Shown: one piece after another, positions 1-9,088 of the stretch
Numbering within the stretch: the stretch's first letter is position 1
Layout: the number at the start of each line of letters is the position of its first letter
Origin: a virus
Length of the DNA stretch: 64,000 bases
Virus record (IMG/VR): IMGVR_UViG_3300044823_000365
Coordinates: 62,001-126,000 of that record
Direction: 5' to 3' (one strand)
Notes under the pieces: model-generated
What the model was told of the DNA's origin: nothing
The model's database searches: none
Seen by the model: the letters and a program-made list of their open reading frames with translations, nothing else
Program-made: the position numbers and the translations under genes

Positions 1-2
1 TT

Positions 3-983
3 CCCACCATCGACAACTCAGGCATGAACGTTGGGCTCGATGGTGAGCGTTTTATCGGTGTCTATGGCCCCGCGGGGAGCCGCAAATCGACCACGGTCCT
101 GTCCTTGGCGATGAACTTCGCCCGGCAGGGGAAGCACGGGTTGTTTCTCGCCGGGGAGCATCTGCGCATGAAAGTCCTAAAGAGGCTTACTTTGATGTAC
201 GCCTACCATCTCCGGGACAATCCGGAGGTGGGCCTGCTTCCTACCCTCTCGGGCTGGGAGGGGTTGAACTGCGTTGCGACAGAAGATGATCTGGTAAAGC
301 TGAACATCGTCCTTAACGAACTCTACAACATGACCGCGGTGCCGGGGCTTCTGCAAGTCCAGAACATCAACAACCTAACTCGTGGATCGGAGGATAAGTG
401 GGCGGCCATTGAGGGTTATATTGAAGCCTCTTTCCAAAAAATGCCCTATGACTTCGTTGTGATTGACCCCCTCGACAGCGTTATGCCAGTAAGCGGCTTG
501 GGAGAAAGCCACTGGATCGAATGTGCGGAAATGCTGGAGCGGCTGTTTGACTTTAGCCGAGACTTTCACGGAAACGAAGAGCGCGGCAGGGGCATGCTGA
601 TTTTGGGCACAGCCCAGTTTAATTCCAAGGCACGCCGAGAGATTGAAAAAGTCCAACAGAAGAACGAAGGCCCCGATAAATACTACGACGATCTTGAGGC
701 TTTGATGAAGCAGGACAGCTTCATCCAGTATTTCACCACCATAGGGCAGAAATGCGACCTAGCCATTGGCGTCTGCCCGTATATTAAAAATGGCAGCCGT
801 GGCATGCTTATACAGGGTCGCCAGCGGGACGGCGGGAATTTTAACAGCCTAGAGTTTCAAATTGACGAGAACTCCAACTTAATGATCGAAGCCGAAGACG
901 GTTTTCTGGTGAAAAGGGTCAATCCCGAGCAGCTTGTTCAGGAACGGATCATGCCGCTGGATTCCTATGATGAAGGGCTATGA
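3..983 (+). CDS. DnaB-like replicative helicase ATPase domain (5' partial)
   Basis: RecA-fold ATPase resembling the C-terminal motor of DnaB helicases, which unwind DNA at the phage fork. A Walker A motif (GPAGSRKST) lies near the start and a Walker B-like strand (FVVIDPLD) near residue 150, followed by a conserved-looking GTAQFN segment. The frame is open to the window edge, and the sequence before the first ATG (position 24) still resembles the DnaB linker, so the gene probably begins upstream. Its stop overlaps the next start as ATGA. Helicase is the best reading; a RepA-like hexameric ATPase is the alternative. Confidence 0.8.
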   Translation, partial: PTIDNSGMNVGLDGERFIGVYGPAGSRKSTTVLSLAMNFARQGKHGLFLAGEHLRMKVLKRLTLMYAYHLRDNPEVGLLPTLSGWEGLNCVATEDDLVKLNIVLNELYNMTAVPGLLQVQNINNLTRGSEDKWAAIEGYIEASFQKMPYDFVVIDPLDSVMPVSGLGESHWIECAEMLERLFDFSRDFHGNEERGRGMLILGTAQFNSKARREIEKVQQKNEGPDKYYDDLEALMKQDSFIQYFTTIGQKCDLAIGVCPYIKNGSRGMLIQGRQRDGGNFNSLEFQIDENSNLMIEAEDGFLVKRVNPEQLVQERIMPLDSYDEGL

Positions 984-2215
984 GTAGAGAGAACAAAGAC
1001 GAAGGATTTGCAAAAATCCGGAACGGCATAAATAAGCATATCAAGGAAGGCAAGCTTCATCCCTTTGATCTTGGCATCTATCTCTGGCTGCACCTGAACT
1101 GCAACTGGAAGACTGGGGTGTGCCGACAAACGGCCCTTGGTATCGCGCTCAATGGATTCAACGACGCGGGCTTAAAAGAGACAATTCAAAAGTCACTCCG
1201 CAGGCTCCGGAAGCACGGATACATCAACTACCCGAAGGGGGTTGGTAAGCGGGGTGGATACCTAATCGTAATTCATAAATTTGAACCCTCGGCACTGAGG
1301 GGATACCGCATAAACGCTTGGTTCTACACGGATAAAGTGGAACCACGGTTGGAGGAAATAAACGGTGGCAGCCACGGTAAAGCAGACGGTGAAGCCGCGG
1401 TCGAAGCAGCGGTGGATGCGCTAGTGGAGGAACAGCAGAGACACAGTGAGGACACAGTGGAGGCACCTATTCCAGACGTTCCAGACCTCCAAACTTCCAG
1501 ACCGGCCAGACCTGCCACACTCCCCGTTGTTGTTGAGAGTGAAAATTCCCCCGAGGAAACAACGGATCAACCGATGGAATCTCAAAAGCCAGAAACCGTT
1601 CAATGGTCGGACGATAGGTGGGTCGATCCAAAAGCTGGGAAGTTCCAAGACCGTAAAGCAATTCCCTATAGACCCAACCGGCGGGCAACCGAGGAGAAAA
1701 AGCAGCCCATTCACACCCCCCTGTCGGCGCGTAGGGATGCTTGGACACCCGCGGATCGCCTCGCGGACCAGTTTTTCGACCAACTAGGTAAGTTGAGCAA
1801 GTTCAAGGATGATTTTGAGAATGGTCTTTGGTCGGTCCCGCTGAGGGACTTGCTCAACAAAGGCACAACCTATGAACACATTTCCCAGTGCATTAGGTGG
1901 GCCTTGCTGGATTCCGCCTTTTGGGTGGAGGCCGTCAACAAAGCCGTGAGTAAAGGCCCCGTAAAGATGTTTGTCGATAACTTCTCCAAGATCGAAAGCG
2001 CCCGCGAGGGGGAGTCCAAGGCTGGTGCCCTGCGCAAAAAGAAGATCGCGGAAATCAAAAACGAGGGCAAGGCCCAGTACCGTCAAGATGGCGGAGCATT
2101 CAAGACCGGAGACGAGGCCGTATGCTGCGACTGCGGCAAGACCGGGGCCAACGCCGAGGGGTTCCCCCGGTGCCAAGACTGCTTGAACAAGTTCGGAGAT
2201 GCGGCGAATGCTTGA
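980..2215 (+). CDS. Replication initiator-like winged-helix protein with C-terminal zinc ribbon
   Basis: 411 aa. Residues 25-95 look like the winged-helix domain of phage replisome-organiser or O-like proteins (LGIYLWLHL, then a basic helix and a GKRGGY wing). A Pro/Glu-rich linker occupies about 130-240, a helical segment follows, and the C-terminus has a CxxC..CxxC zinc ribbon (CCDCGKTG, CQDC). It lies between a DnaB-like helicase and a DnaC-like loader and overlaps both, as expected for an origin-binding or primosome protein. DNA binding is inferred from fold and context. Confidence 0.6.
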   Translation: MSRENKDEGFAKIRNGINKHIKEGKLHPFDLGIYLWLHLNCNWKTGVCRQTALGIALNGFNDAGLKETIQKSLRRLRKHGYINYPKGVGKRGGYLIVIHKFEPSALRGYRINAWFYTDKVEPRLEEINGGSHGKADGEAAVEAAVDALVEEQQRHSEDTVEAPIPDVPDLQTSRPARPATLPVVVESENSPEETTDQPMESQKPETVQWSDDRWVDPKAGKFQDRKAIPYRPNRRATEEKKQPIHTPLSARRDAWTPADRLADQFFDQLGKLSKFKDDFENGLWSVPLRDLLNKGTTYEHISQCIRWALLDSAFWVEAVNKAVSKGPVKMFVDNFSKIESAREGESKAGALRKKKIAEIKNEGKAQYRQDGGAFKTGDEAVCCDCGKTGANAEGFPRCQDCLNKFGDAANA

Positions 2216-3119
2216 AACTAAGAGACCGATTTGGTATGAAAAGCTCGAACGGGAGCGTCTCGGGAACGAAGGCTATGCTTGGTTTGTAAGTCGTTTCGAC
2301 GAGAAGTGCCCCAACTGCCCCCAATGTCGCGGAGAGCGCGAGATGTTGGTTCCCGATCCGGTAACGAAAAAATACAACGAAGACAACGGGAACAAGGACA
2401 GCAACCCGATGATGCTGGTGACTTGCTCCACCTGCGTCAGGTACGCCCGCCGCCTATCGAACTTTACCAGAATCTACCGGGATACGGTGCCTCCACGCTA
2501 CCGCGAGATCACCCTGAAGAACCTGAAGCCTTATGGCAAGTCCACGCTTTCCACAGAGCGCCAACAGGAAGTCATTAATGCGCTTAAGGCAAATCCCGAG
2601 GGCTCTTATGCGTTTTTCGGGCCGCCGGGAACCAGCAAAACCACATGGACGACGGCGTTGTACGCGGACTTGCTGTGGAAGACCTGCATGCGCGAGGATT
2701 ACAGGCGGGTTTTTCCCGTGCGCCGCATTTCCACCAAGCTTATGCTGGACCAACACACCGATTGGACGATGCACAAACACGACCCGGACGATGAATTCAA
2801 GCCCATGCTCATGGAGCCCGAGGTATCAAGCGAGAAGATCAAGGCAGCATCGGACAGCGGCGGCAAGTTCCACCTTTTCCTCGAAGAGATCGACAAAATC
2901 AAGGAGACGGAAGTTCGCCGTGCCAATTTGTTTGAAATCTTGAACTCCCTGCATGACAACTACGGGCAGCTTGTGGTGAACAGCAACCTCACGTTCAACG
3001 AATTCAGCAATGTGTTCGGCGCGGATTTCAGCCGCCGCATCAGGGACATTTGTGCCATCATCGACCTTTTTCCACCCAAAGAAAGGGGCAAAAGGACAGG
3101 TCCGGCGACCGAAGAATAG
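2199..3119 (+). CDS. DnaC/IstB-like AAA+ helicase loader
   Basis: 306 aa. Two N-terminal CxxC pairs (CPNC/CRG and CSTC) precede an AAA+ core with Walker A GPPGTSKTT near residue 142, Walker B-like FHLFLEEIDK near 228 and an arginine-finger region (DFSRRIRD) near the end. This matches helicase loaders that place DnaB-type helicases on DNA. It overlaps the upstream gene by 17 nt; ATG at 2199 or 2208 is possible. It closes the three-gene replication operon. Confidence 0.8.
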   Translation: MRRMLETKRPIWYEKLERERLGNEGYAWFVSRFDEKCPNCPQCRGEREMLVPDPVTKKYNEDNGNKDSNPMMLVTCSTCVRYARRLSNFTRIYRDTVPPRYREITLKNLKPYGKSTLSTERQQEVINALKANPEGSYAFFGPPGTSKTTWTTALYADLLWKTCMREDYRRVFPVRRISTKLMLDQHTDWTMHKHDPDDEFKPMLMEPEVSSEKIKAASDSGGKFHLFLEEIDKIKETEVRRANLFEILNSLHDNYGQLVVNSNLTFNEFSNVFGADFSRRIRDICAIIDLFPPKERGKRTGPATEE

Positions 3120-3132
3120 TTTGGCCTCTCCT

Positions 3133-3154
3133 TCCTAAGAAATTTGTCTTAGGA
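3133..3154 (+). terminator. 8-bp perfect hairpin after the replication operon
   Basis: TCCTAAGA and TCTTAGGA form a perfect inverted repeat with a 6-nt loop just after the loader stop. A T5 run comes only 18 nt later, so this is a weak intrinsic terminator or a protein-binding palindrome. Confidence 0.4.
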
Positions 3155-3259
3155 CAGAAGTACTATCCTTTTTAGAATCAACAACGATACTTGAGGTTAC
3201 ATTATCCATAGGTTATTGAAACAACAACAGTTGAATTCAAAAACTCTTTGACGCGACAG

Positions 3260-3265
3260 TATTGT
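3260..3265 (+). promoter_or_regulatory. -10 element 5 nt before ATG (leaderless type)
   Basis: ACAG precedes TATTGT, then five bases, then ATG at 3271. The same CAG-TATTA-N5-ATG spacing recurs before several other genes here and places the transcription start on or next to the start codon. No Shine-Dalgarno sequence is seen. Confidence 0.5.
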
Positions 3266-3270
3266 GCAGT

Positions 3271-4071
3271 ATGAGTGGAACTTCGGAGAGCGTCCAAAAT
3301 CAAAAACGCAAAGCCGCGTTAGACCTCCAAAGGGAAGGTTGCACCATCATGCAAATTGCAAAGCGTCTGGAAGCTAGCCCAAAAACCATTAAGTCATACC
3401 TGCGGCTTGAACCCGGACTTTTCTCGGGAATTTGTGGTGTAAAAGTTGAGGGTAAGGCTCTCTTAGCTCCAGTTCCGTGCTTGAGGTCTTACGGGCATAC
3501 AGGACGGCACTCTCCTAACTTATCTGGCATCACAACTAAGGGCGGCCGGCGTGTTATAGAGCTTGCGGCTCGTCCGGAAAATCGGGTATCATTTCGCGGT
3601 GAGAAGGCATGGTGGCGTGTCTCCAAAGATGGTGCGACATGGGTTGCGCTTGGGTCCGAGATAATCAACGGCGATCTAACCGGCCGAAGCGTGGCTCGCC
3701 GCATCAAGTACGGTTTCACTGCAATAGTTCCAGAGTACGCCACCGTGGCAAATCACCAGCGCAACATTTTTAAGATGTCTCATCTTCAGCAATTTCGCAA
3801 CTATGCTGGAATGCCCTTTTTTGATGAGTGGAATCGAGATAATGGGGGGTCGTTTTTCGCCGGGGCGAAACGGATTCGGGATAATCTAGGACCAAAACCA
3901 AATAAAAATAGCTCCATTCACATTGTAGATCAAGCAAAAGGCTTTGTTCCCAGCAATTTGGAGTGGGCGCACCCAAAGAAACAGGTTGCCGAGCAGATGT
4001 TCAAGATCATCGCTGACCAAAAGCACCACATTAAAGAACTGGAGGTGAGGATTGCGGAGTTAGGAGGATAA
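3271..4071 (+). CDS. HNH-type homing endonuclease-like protein with N-terminal HTH
   Basis: 266 aa from ATG 3271; an in-frame TTG at 3262 is less likely because it lies inside the -10 region. Residues 10-45 form a helix-turn-helix (GCTIMQIAKRLEASPKTI). The C-terminal third carries the pattern SIHIVDQAKGF.PSNLEWA..KKQ, which resembles the D-x-KGY-P-x-N-x-x-W-A motif of phage HNH proteins. A central tryptophan-rich segment may be a DNA-recognition module. Probably a freestanding mobile endonuclease. Confidence 0.6.
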   Translation: MSGTSESVQNQKRKAALDLQREGCTIMQIAKRLEASPKTIKSYLRLEPGLFSGICGVKVEGKALLAPVPCLRSYGHTGRHSPNLSGITTKGGRRVIELAARPENRVSFRGEKAWWRVSKDGATWVALGSEIINGDLTGRSVARRIKYGFTAIVPEYATVANHQRNIFKMSHLQQFRNYAGMPFFDEWNRDNGGSFFAGAKRIRDNLGPKPNKNSSIHIVDQAKGFVPSNLEWAHPKKQVAEQMFKIIADQKHHIKELEVRIAELGG

Positions 4072-4171
4072 TTCTCAAGACAAAGCTCAGGAAGTGGGAG
4101 CAGCGACCGACAGACGGGGGAATCCCGGCTCGGCCCGTTGTTCACGATTTTCCCGGTGTATGCGTTGCCCC

Positions 4172-4750
4172 TTAAATTTTGGCGAAAGTGTTCAGTTTTC
4201 CCACGGCTTTCCGCCAGCCCGCGGGCGCAAGCTCGTTTTCTAACGCCCGGATGAAGCGCTTTCGCCGTGACGAAGTAGTTTGTTTATTGGTGGCCGGAAT
4301 CACTTCTGAGATTTCGACTCTGACACACGTTGGGGTCAGCCACTTCAACCGCGGGTCTCCTTTCCGTCCGAGCATTAGTGCTGCGATCTCTTCCGCAAGC
4401 GGAGCGACTTTTAGCGGTTTAGCAGGCTTACCCACGAGGCGGCGTTTTTCGCCGCCGAGAATCGCCACCCCCCTCGCCACATCGATCCCCCACAGTTGGA
4501 CGCCAGCGTAGACCGAACCGTTAACGGTTGCGCCATGGCGCTCAATTTCAAATTTGAGAATAGGAGGCTCCCAAAGCATATTTTCCGTGCGATTTAGCAA
4601 TTTGTAAGCCAGCATCCCGCCGGAATCGTTGCCGGAAAGCTCACCCCAAGATTCGCACAGTAGATGTTCAATTTTTTCCGCTTCGGCCTCGGCTATTGGG
4701 CCAGGGGCGAGTTCCGAAAGAAGGCTCCGCAGGTTGTTCATGTCGATCAT
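4172..4750 (-). CDS. Hypothetical protein, about 192 aa
   Basis: Leftward gene of unknown function. I chose the ATG at 4750 (MIDMNN) because a TATACT box lies just upstream at 4770-4765 and GGAG sits before this start; an ATG at 4798 would lie upstream of the promoter. The C-terminal part is basic (SSRRKRF) and the middle is beta-rich. It converges on the HNH gene at 3271. Confidence 0.6.
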   Translation of the reverse strand: MIDMNNLRSLLSELAPGPIAEAEAEKIEHLLCESWGELSGNDSGGMLAYKLLNRTENMLWEPPILKFEIERHGATVNGSVYAGVQLWGIDVARGVAILGGEKRRLVGKPAKPLKVAPLAEEIAALMLGRKGDPRLKWLTPTCVRVEISEVIPATNKQTTSSRRKRFIRALENELAPAGWRKAVGKLNTFAKI

Positions 4751-4764
4751 ATCTCCAGTATAAA

Positions 4765-4770
4765 AGTATA
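4765..4770 (-). promoter_or_regulatory. TATACT promoter for the leftward gene
   Basis: Read leftward, CTG-TATACT matches the window's recurring TGTATACT promoter class. Unlike most members it is followed by a short leader with GGAG before the ATG. Confidence 0.5.
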
Positions 4771-4942
4771 CAGCGGGCCTGGAATTTTCGCTACCCAAAC
4801 TGGCTTTTATTCACATAGTTCATTGGTACCAGTACCTCCGGCAATATCACACTATAATGTATTTATTGCCAACGACTTGCAAATTTTATTTTCTCCGATT
4901 TTTGGCGGGCCTTTAGTATTATAATAATTAAAGGAGAAATCG

Positions 4943-5284
4943 ATGTCCGAAGAGATTAATCCACGAATCAAAGAGTTGGCAGCCGCCATCGTGAATAAAT
5001 TCATCACCGAGGATGAGTTGCTGACGACATACGGTGTCCCACAAACTCGCCTCACAGCGACAGGCTCGGCCTACGTCACGATCGCGATTTACGGCTGCAA
5101 CTTGGATTCCCCGGAGCGGTGGCTCGTGATTCGCGTAGCGGACCACAACAGCGTCGGCTACGGCTGGGACCTTGATCTCCGACCAGACGAGGATTTCGAG
5201 ACCGTATGGCCCAAGGTCGAACGACTACTTAAAACCACAACTTTGGACGGCAGGCACAGAGAACGCGAGTCGGAGGACGAATGA
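4943..5284 (+). CDS. Hypothetical acidic protein, 113 aa
   Basis: Unrecognised. It has a good Shine-Dalgarno (AAAGGAGAA) and a TATAAT-like box at about 4917. Conserved-looking features are an N-terminal helix and a strand-rich core with RLTATGSAYV. Its stop overlaps the next ATG by 3 nt, so it starts a cluster of four small genes. Confidence 0.6.
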   Translation: MSEEINPRIKELAAAIVNKFITEDELLTTYGVPQTRLTATGSAYVTIAIYGCNLDSPERWLVIRVADHNSVGYGWDLDLRPDEDFETVWPKVERLLKTTTLDGRHRERESEDE

Positions 5285-5436
5285 AGAAAAGCAAGTTTTG
5301 TGAGCACGTGAACAAGAAGCTCAAGGTGCCCGTCGCAGAGTGCGACCTGTGCACCTACGAGGCGCTGGAAAAAGCCGAGGCCGAGGCACTCGCCAAAGGC
5401 CCAAGCGCGAAAAAGAGGATAAAGAAGGAGAAATGA
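5281..5436 (+). CDS. Small zinc-binding protein, 51 aa
   Basis: Short gene overlapping both neighbours (ATGA junctions). It holds C..H and CxxC (FCEHV, CDLC) likely to bind zinc, then a basic lysine-rich tail (KKRIKKEK). Function unknown; it may be a nucleic-acid-binding accessory protein. Confidence 0.5.
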   Translation: MKKSKFCEHVNKKLKVPVAECDLCTYEALEKAEAEALAKGPSAKKRIKKEK

Positions 5437-5687
5437 AGATGGCTTTATACGAAACAAAATTTCCAACAATGTTTGGGCCCATGAAGTGCGGGGGTTCCGA
5501 CACAGGCAAGCCGCCCGAGTGCGGTGCTCCCGTGGAGTTCTATTGGTGCGACAGCGATGATTCCTTTTTCGGGGACATGTGCTTCTTTTGCAAGAAACAC
5601 CGGGTCAAATTTCGAGAGGAGAATCACGAGTTTTTGACGACGAAAGACCCGTTTACCTTCGATACCGAGTCGCAGCCTTGGAGGTGA
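5433..5687 (+). CDS. Cysteine-rich hypothetical protein, 84 aa
   Basis: Starts at ATG 5433 behind AAGGAGAA. Cysteines at C, C, C and CFFC..H suggest a zinc-stabilised fold. Translationally coupled to the gene before it; function unknown. Confidence 0.55.
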   Translation: MKMALYETKFPTMFGPMKCGGSDTGKPPECGAPVEFYWCDSDDSFFGDMCFFCKKHRVKFREENHEFLTTKDPFTFDTESQPWR

Positions 5688-5691
5688 AGCG

Positions 5692-6015
5692 ATGAGGCAA
5701 TGCTTGGGGATGAATCTGGCTTATTGGGGAGAGCCTTTCGATCTCACTTGGGATGATGACCCAGATCGTTGCCCGAATCCCGCCACCTGCCGTTACTATG
5801 TTAATGAGTGTGGACATCGGATTCCGCTTTGTGCGGAGCATTATGACATCTGGGAGGGCGGATTCCCGGACGAGCCGGACGAGTCGCTTCCCTGTCTCGG
5901 CGACGGTCCCCGCGAAGGCGGATGCGATCACGAATGGTGCGAGTCCTTTCGGGAGGTTTGGGGGTGGGGGAGGACGTATAGAGCACAAAAGTGGGGAAGG
6001 GAAACAAGCGTATAA
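5692..6015 (+). CDS. Cys/His-rich hypothetical protein, 107 aa
   Basis: Contains CPNPATC, CGHRIPLCAEHY and CDHEWC clusters, typical of small treble-clef or zinc-ribbon proteins. It follows the preceding gene by 4 nt and ends inside a copy of the dispersed operator-like repeat. Function unknown. Confidence 0.6.
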   Translation: MRQCLGMNLAYWGEPFDLTWDDDPDRCPNPATCRYYVNECGHRIPLCAEHYDIWEGGFPDEPDESLPCLGDGPREGGCDHEWCESFREVWGWGRTYRAQKWGRETSV

Positions 6016-6026
6016 TTCCCAAAACT
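6001..6026 (+). repeat. Dispersed operator-like element, copy 1
   Basis: CAAGCG-TATAATTCCC-AAAAC matches the core of a repeat found at about a dozen loci here (GGAGTYAAAG, then ATAATTCCCC, then AAAATAG). It overlaps the 3' end of the gene at 5692. Confidence 0.5.
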
Positions 6027-6075
6027 TCCTTAAAGTCGCAGCGGCCTAGAGTATTAAGCTCCAGGCGCAAAAAGA

Positions 6076-6112
6076 TTCGGGTGCCGGGTTGGAGCGGCAC
6101 CCGAAGATTTTT
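6076..6112 (+). terminator. Intrinsic terminator
   Basis: TTCGGGTGCC pairs perfectly with GGCACCCGAA around a 10-nt loop, followed by GATTTTTC. It ends the small-gene cluster upstream of the RNR gene. Confidence 0.75.
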
Positions 6113-6275
6113 CTTCCGACTCCGCTTTTCCCAGCAATGGTTGGGAAATCGCGTCCGCTTCGAAAACCGCGAGTTAGTGAATCCGCCTAATATCTAAACC
6201 TAAGTTGTCACCCGAATCGAACTGCATTGTAACTCCACAGTTCATACCCAAGCTTCGAGAGGAATTTTCCATACC

Positions 6276-8195
6276 ATGGTCAGCAAGGCCGTTGATGCCG
6301 CGTACAACATTTCACCCTATTCCCAATACATCCACAAGAGTCGCTATGCCCGATGGCTTCCCGAAAAAGGCCGCCGCGAACACTGGGACGAAACGGTCCA
6401 TCGCTACACAGAGTTTTTTACTCCCAGGATTCCCAAGGCGGACAGGGAGTCTACCGCGAAGGAAATCGAGGAGGCGATCCTCCGCATGGAGGTCATGCCG
6501 TCCATGCGCGCGATGATGACCGCGGGGGAAGCCCTCGAAAAAGACAACTGTGCCGGGTACAATTGTTCTTATCTTGCAGTAGATGATCCGCGTGCGTTCG
6601 ACGAGGCGATGTACATCAGCATGTGCGGGACGGGCGTCGGCTTCAGCGTCGAGCGCCAGTACGTCAACCAGATGCCCGTCGTCGCCGAGAAATTCTATGA
6701 CACGGATACGGTCATCAAAGTCCGGGACAGCAAGATCGGCTGGGCCAGTTCCTTTCGCCAACTGGTTTCCCTTCTGTACGGCGGGCTCATCCCGAAGTGG
6801 GATTTGAGCGCCGTCCGCCCCGCGGGGTCGGTCCTCCGCACCATGGGCGGCAGGGCGAGCGGCCCAGGGCCCCTCGACCGCCTCTTCAAGTTCACCATCA
6901 GCATCTTCCAGAAGGCGGCGGGCCGCAAGCTCAACTCGCTGGAATGCCACGACCTGATGTGCACGATCGCGGACATCGTGGTCGTGGGGGGCGTCAGGCG
7001 CTCGGCAATGCTATCCCTGTCGAACCTCAGCGACGAGCGCATGCGCAACGCCAAGAACGGCCAGTGGTGGACCGATTTCGACTACCGCCGCCTCGCGAAC
7101 AATTCCGTCGCCTACACGGAGAAGCCGGAACCGGAAATCTTCATCAGGGAGTTCCTCACCCTGATCGAGTCGAAATCCGGAGAGCGCGGCATCTTCAACC
7201 GGGTCGCGGCCCAGCAATGGGCGAAGAAGACGGGCCGCCGCAAGTGGGAGAACATCGATTTCGGCGTGAATCCGTGCGCGGAGATCATCCTGCGTTCCAA
7301 GGGCCTGTGCAACCTCAGCGAATGCGTGATCCGGCCGAACGACACCAAGGCGAGCATCAAAAAGAAGATACGGCTCGCCACGATCATCGGCTGCCTCCAA
7401 TCCACCCTGACGAAATTCCGCTACCTGCGCAGGGAATGGCAGACGAACGCCGAGGAGGAACGCCTGCTGGGCGTGTCCCTGACCGGGATCATGGACAACA
7501 AGATGATGTCCGCCAACGGGCCCGAGCTTGAGAAGCTGCTGGACGAATTCCGCGAGTACGCCGTCGAGGTCGCCACGGAATGGGCCGCCAAGCTCCGCAT
7601 CGAGGTCCCGGCCGCCATCACCTGCGTGAAGCCCAGCGGCACCGTGAGCCAGTTGGTGAACAGTTCCTCCGGCATTCACACTCGTTTCTCCCGCTGGCTC
7701 GTCCGCGCTGTGCGCGAGGACCGCAAGAGCCCGGTGTCGGCCTTCCTCAAGTCCATCGGCATACCGAACGAGCCCGAGTCGGTGAAGCCGAACGACGTGG
7801 ATGTCTTTTACTTCCCAATGGAGTCCCCGGAGACGAGCGTTTGCAGGAATGACCTGAATGCCATCCAGCAATTGGAGCTTTACCTTACGTACAAGATGCA
7901 TTGGACGGAGCACAACCCGTCCTGCACGATCTACGTCAAAGAGAGCGAATGGACCGAAGTGCTGGCGTGGGTGTACAAGCATTTCGACATCATCGGCGGG
8001 GTCTCCTTCCTGCCGCATTCCAACCACATCTACAAGCAGAGCCCGTACAAGGAAATATCCAAGGACGAGTATTACAGCCTGCTGGAGAAGATGCCCGCGA
8101 TAGACTGGGGCCTTCTCCAGCAATTCGAGACCGAGGACATGACCGACGGGGCCAAGGAACTCGCATGCTCGGCCAACAACTGCGAGCTTGCATAG
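6276..8195 (+). CDS. nrdJ: Adenosylcobalamin-dependent (class II) ribonucleotide reductase
   Basis: 639 aa, close to monomeric RTPR enzymes (about 740 aa) that reduce ribonucleoside triphosphates to dNTPs with B12. Visible landmarks are the first active-site cysteine in NCAGYNCSY near residue 92, CGTGVGFSVE, the radical-cysteine loop NPCAEI near 330, CVKPSGTVS near 455, and the C-terminal redox pair CSANNC that regenerates the active site. Start ATG follows GAGAGGA. It would make the element's dNTP supply independent of oxygen-requiring enzymes. Shorter than usual but with all catalytic motifs. Confidence 0.9.
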   Translation: MVSKAVDAAYNISPYSQYIHKSRYARWLPEKGRREHWDETVHRYTEFFTPRIPKADRESTAKEIEEAILRMEVMPSMRAMMTAGEALEKDNCAGYNCSYLAVDDPRAFDEAMYISMCGTGVGFSVERQYVNQMPVVAEKFYDTDTVIKVRDSKIGWASSFRQLVSLLYGGLIPKWDLSAVRPAGSVLRTMGGRASGPGPLDRLFKFTISIFQKAAGRKLNSLECHDLMCTIADIVVVGGVRRSAMLSLSNLSDERMRNAKNGQWWTDFDYRRLANNSVAYTEKPEPEIFIREFLTLIESKSGERGIFNRVAAQQWAKKTGRRKWENIDFGVNPCAEIILRSKGLCNLSECVIRPNDTKASIKKKIRLATIIGCLQSTLTKFRYLRREWQTNAEEERLLGVSLTGIMDNKMMSANGPELEKLLDEFREYAVEVATEWAAKLRIEVPAAITCVKPSGTVSQLVNSSSGIHTRFSRWLVRAVREDRKSPVSAFLKSIGIPNEPESVKPNDVDVFYFPMESPETSVCRNDLNAIQQLELYLTYKMHWTEHNPSCTIYVKESEWTEVLAWVYKHFDIIGGVSFLPHSNHIYKQSPYKEISKDEYYSLLEKMPAIDWGLLQQFETEDMTDGAKELACSANNCELA

Positions 8196-8233
8196 GACGA
8201 CACTCCCGGAAAACGCAGTATTCAACGACAGAG

Positions 8234-8479
8234 ATGAATATCGAACAGGTGTGCGGATTGATCGCCGACGAGCTTCGCAGGGCCGTGAAGAAGCACGGTC
8301 CCATGGCGAGCGCCCACGAAGGCTACGCCGTGATTCTCGAAGAGACGGACGAGCTTTGGGACGAGATCAAAGAGCAGTATCCGAACAAGGGCAAGCAGCT
8401 TGAAGAGGCAATCCAAGTCGCGGCGATGGCGGCCCGGTTCGTCCTCGACGTGTGCTGCAAGGAAACGGATGGAAATTAA
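8234..8479 (+). CDS. MazG-like nucleotide pyrophosphohydrolase-family protein
   Basis: 81 aa. The pattern KHGP..S.HEGYAVILEETDELWDEIK resembles small phage MazG-type helical proteins, where EExxE binds magnesium. A TATTCA box preceded by GCAG lies 11 nt upstream and there is no clear ribosome site. Directly after nrdJ, it fits nucleotide-pool control. Overlaps the next gene by 11 nt. Confidence 0.6.
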   Translation: MNIEQVCGLIADELRRAVKKHGPMASAHEGYAVILEETDELWDEIKEQYPNKGKQLEEAIQVAAMAARFVLDVCCKETDGN

Positions 8480-8750
8480 GCTGCAATTCCGCATTACGCT
8501 CGCGGACGGGACAGAGACCTCGCAGGAGATCACCGCCCCGGCCGATCCGCAGTACCCGATTGACCAGCAGACGCAGCTTCTCATGATGCAGATGCTCAAG
8601 CAGTACGCGAGCGTGGGGCTGCTCCGCAACCCGGAGAAGAACAAGTTCATCCTGATCTGCCCGAGCCGACTCGCCACGGTGGAGTGCGAGTTGCCGAGCA
8701 TCCTGCTCGCCGGGGCCAACGAAGTTCCCAAGCCCGCCATCATCGAATAG
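8469..8750 (+). CDS. Hypothetical protein, 93 aa
   Basis: Unrecognised beta-rich protein (KLQFRITLADGTE at the N-terminus, LLMMQMLKQYASVG helix in the middle). It overlaps the MazG-like gene and is probably cotranscribed with nrdJ. Confidence 0.55.
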   Translation: MEIKLQFRITLADGTETSQEITAPADPQYPIDQQTQLLMMQMLKQYASVGLLRNPEKNKFILICPSRLATVECELPSILLAGANEVPKPAIIE

Positions 8751-8778
8751 CGGAATCCCGGCTAGCGGGCTCTTTTGT

Positions 8779-9057
8779 ATGCGAATCCTCACGATCGATA
8801 GCGTTGCCATCGAATACACCAAGACCTGCAAGGATTTCGGCTACCTCGGGGTGGAGTGCTGCGACAATTGCCACGGGGACCCGGACAACCACCTAGATGT
8901 CGTGCAAGTCAACGGGGAGCCAGCGCTCCTGTGCTGCAAGCTGAGGATGTTTTTCTATCCCGAGGGCGCTGATTCCAAGCTTTCTCCGGAAGAGAGGCTC
9001 CTCCGTGCTATCTTCGGGGAATCTTGCGGACGGGTTGACCCCCAACAATTCGACTAA
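8779..9057 (+). CDS. Cysteine-rich hypothetical protein, 92 aa
   Basis: Carries CCDNCHGD and CCK, consistent with a zinc site. No family recognised. It follows the previous gene by 28 nt in the same direction. Confidence 0.55.
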   Translation: MRILTIDSVAIEYTKTCKDFGYLGVECCDNCHGDPDNHLDVVQVNGEPALLCCKLRMFFYPEGADSKLSPEERLLRAIFGESCGRVDPQQFD

Positions 9058-9088
9058 AGCCTTCCTTAGTAGACGGAGGCCTCCTCCA

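Noticed and set aside
7011-8225. 404-aa leftward ORF opposite nrdJ
   Set aside because: Antisense shadow of a strongly supported class II RNR; no ribosome site and low-complexity translation.
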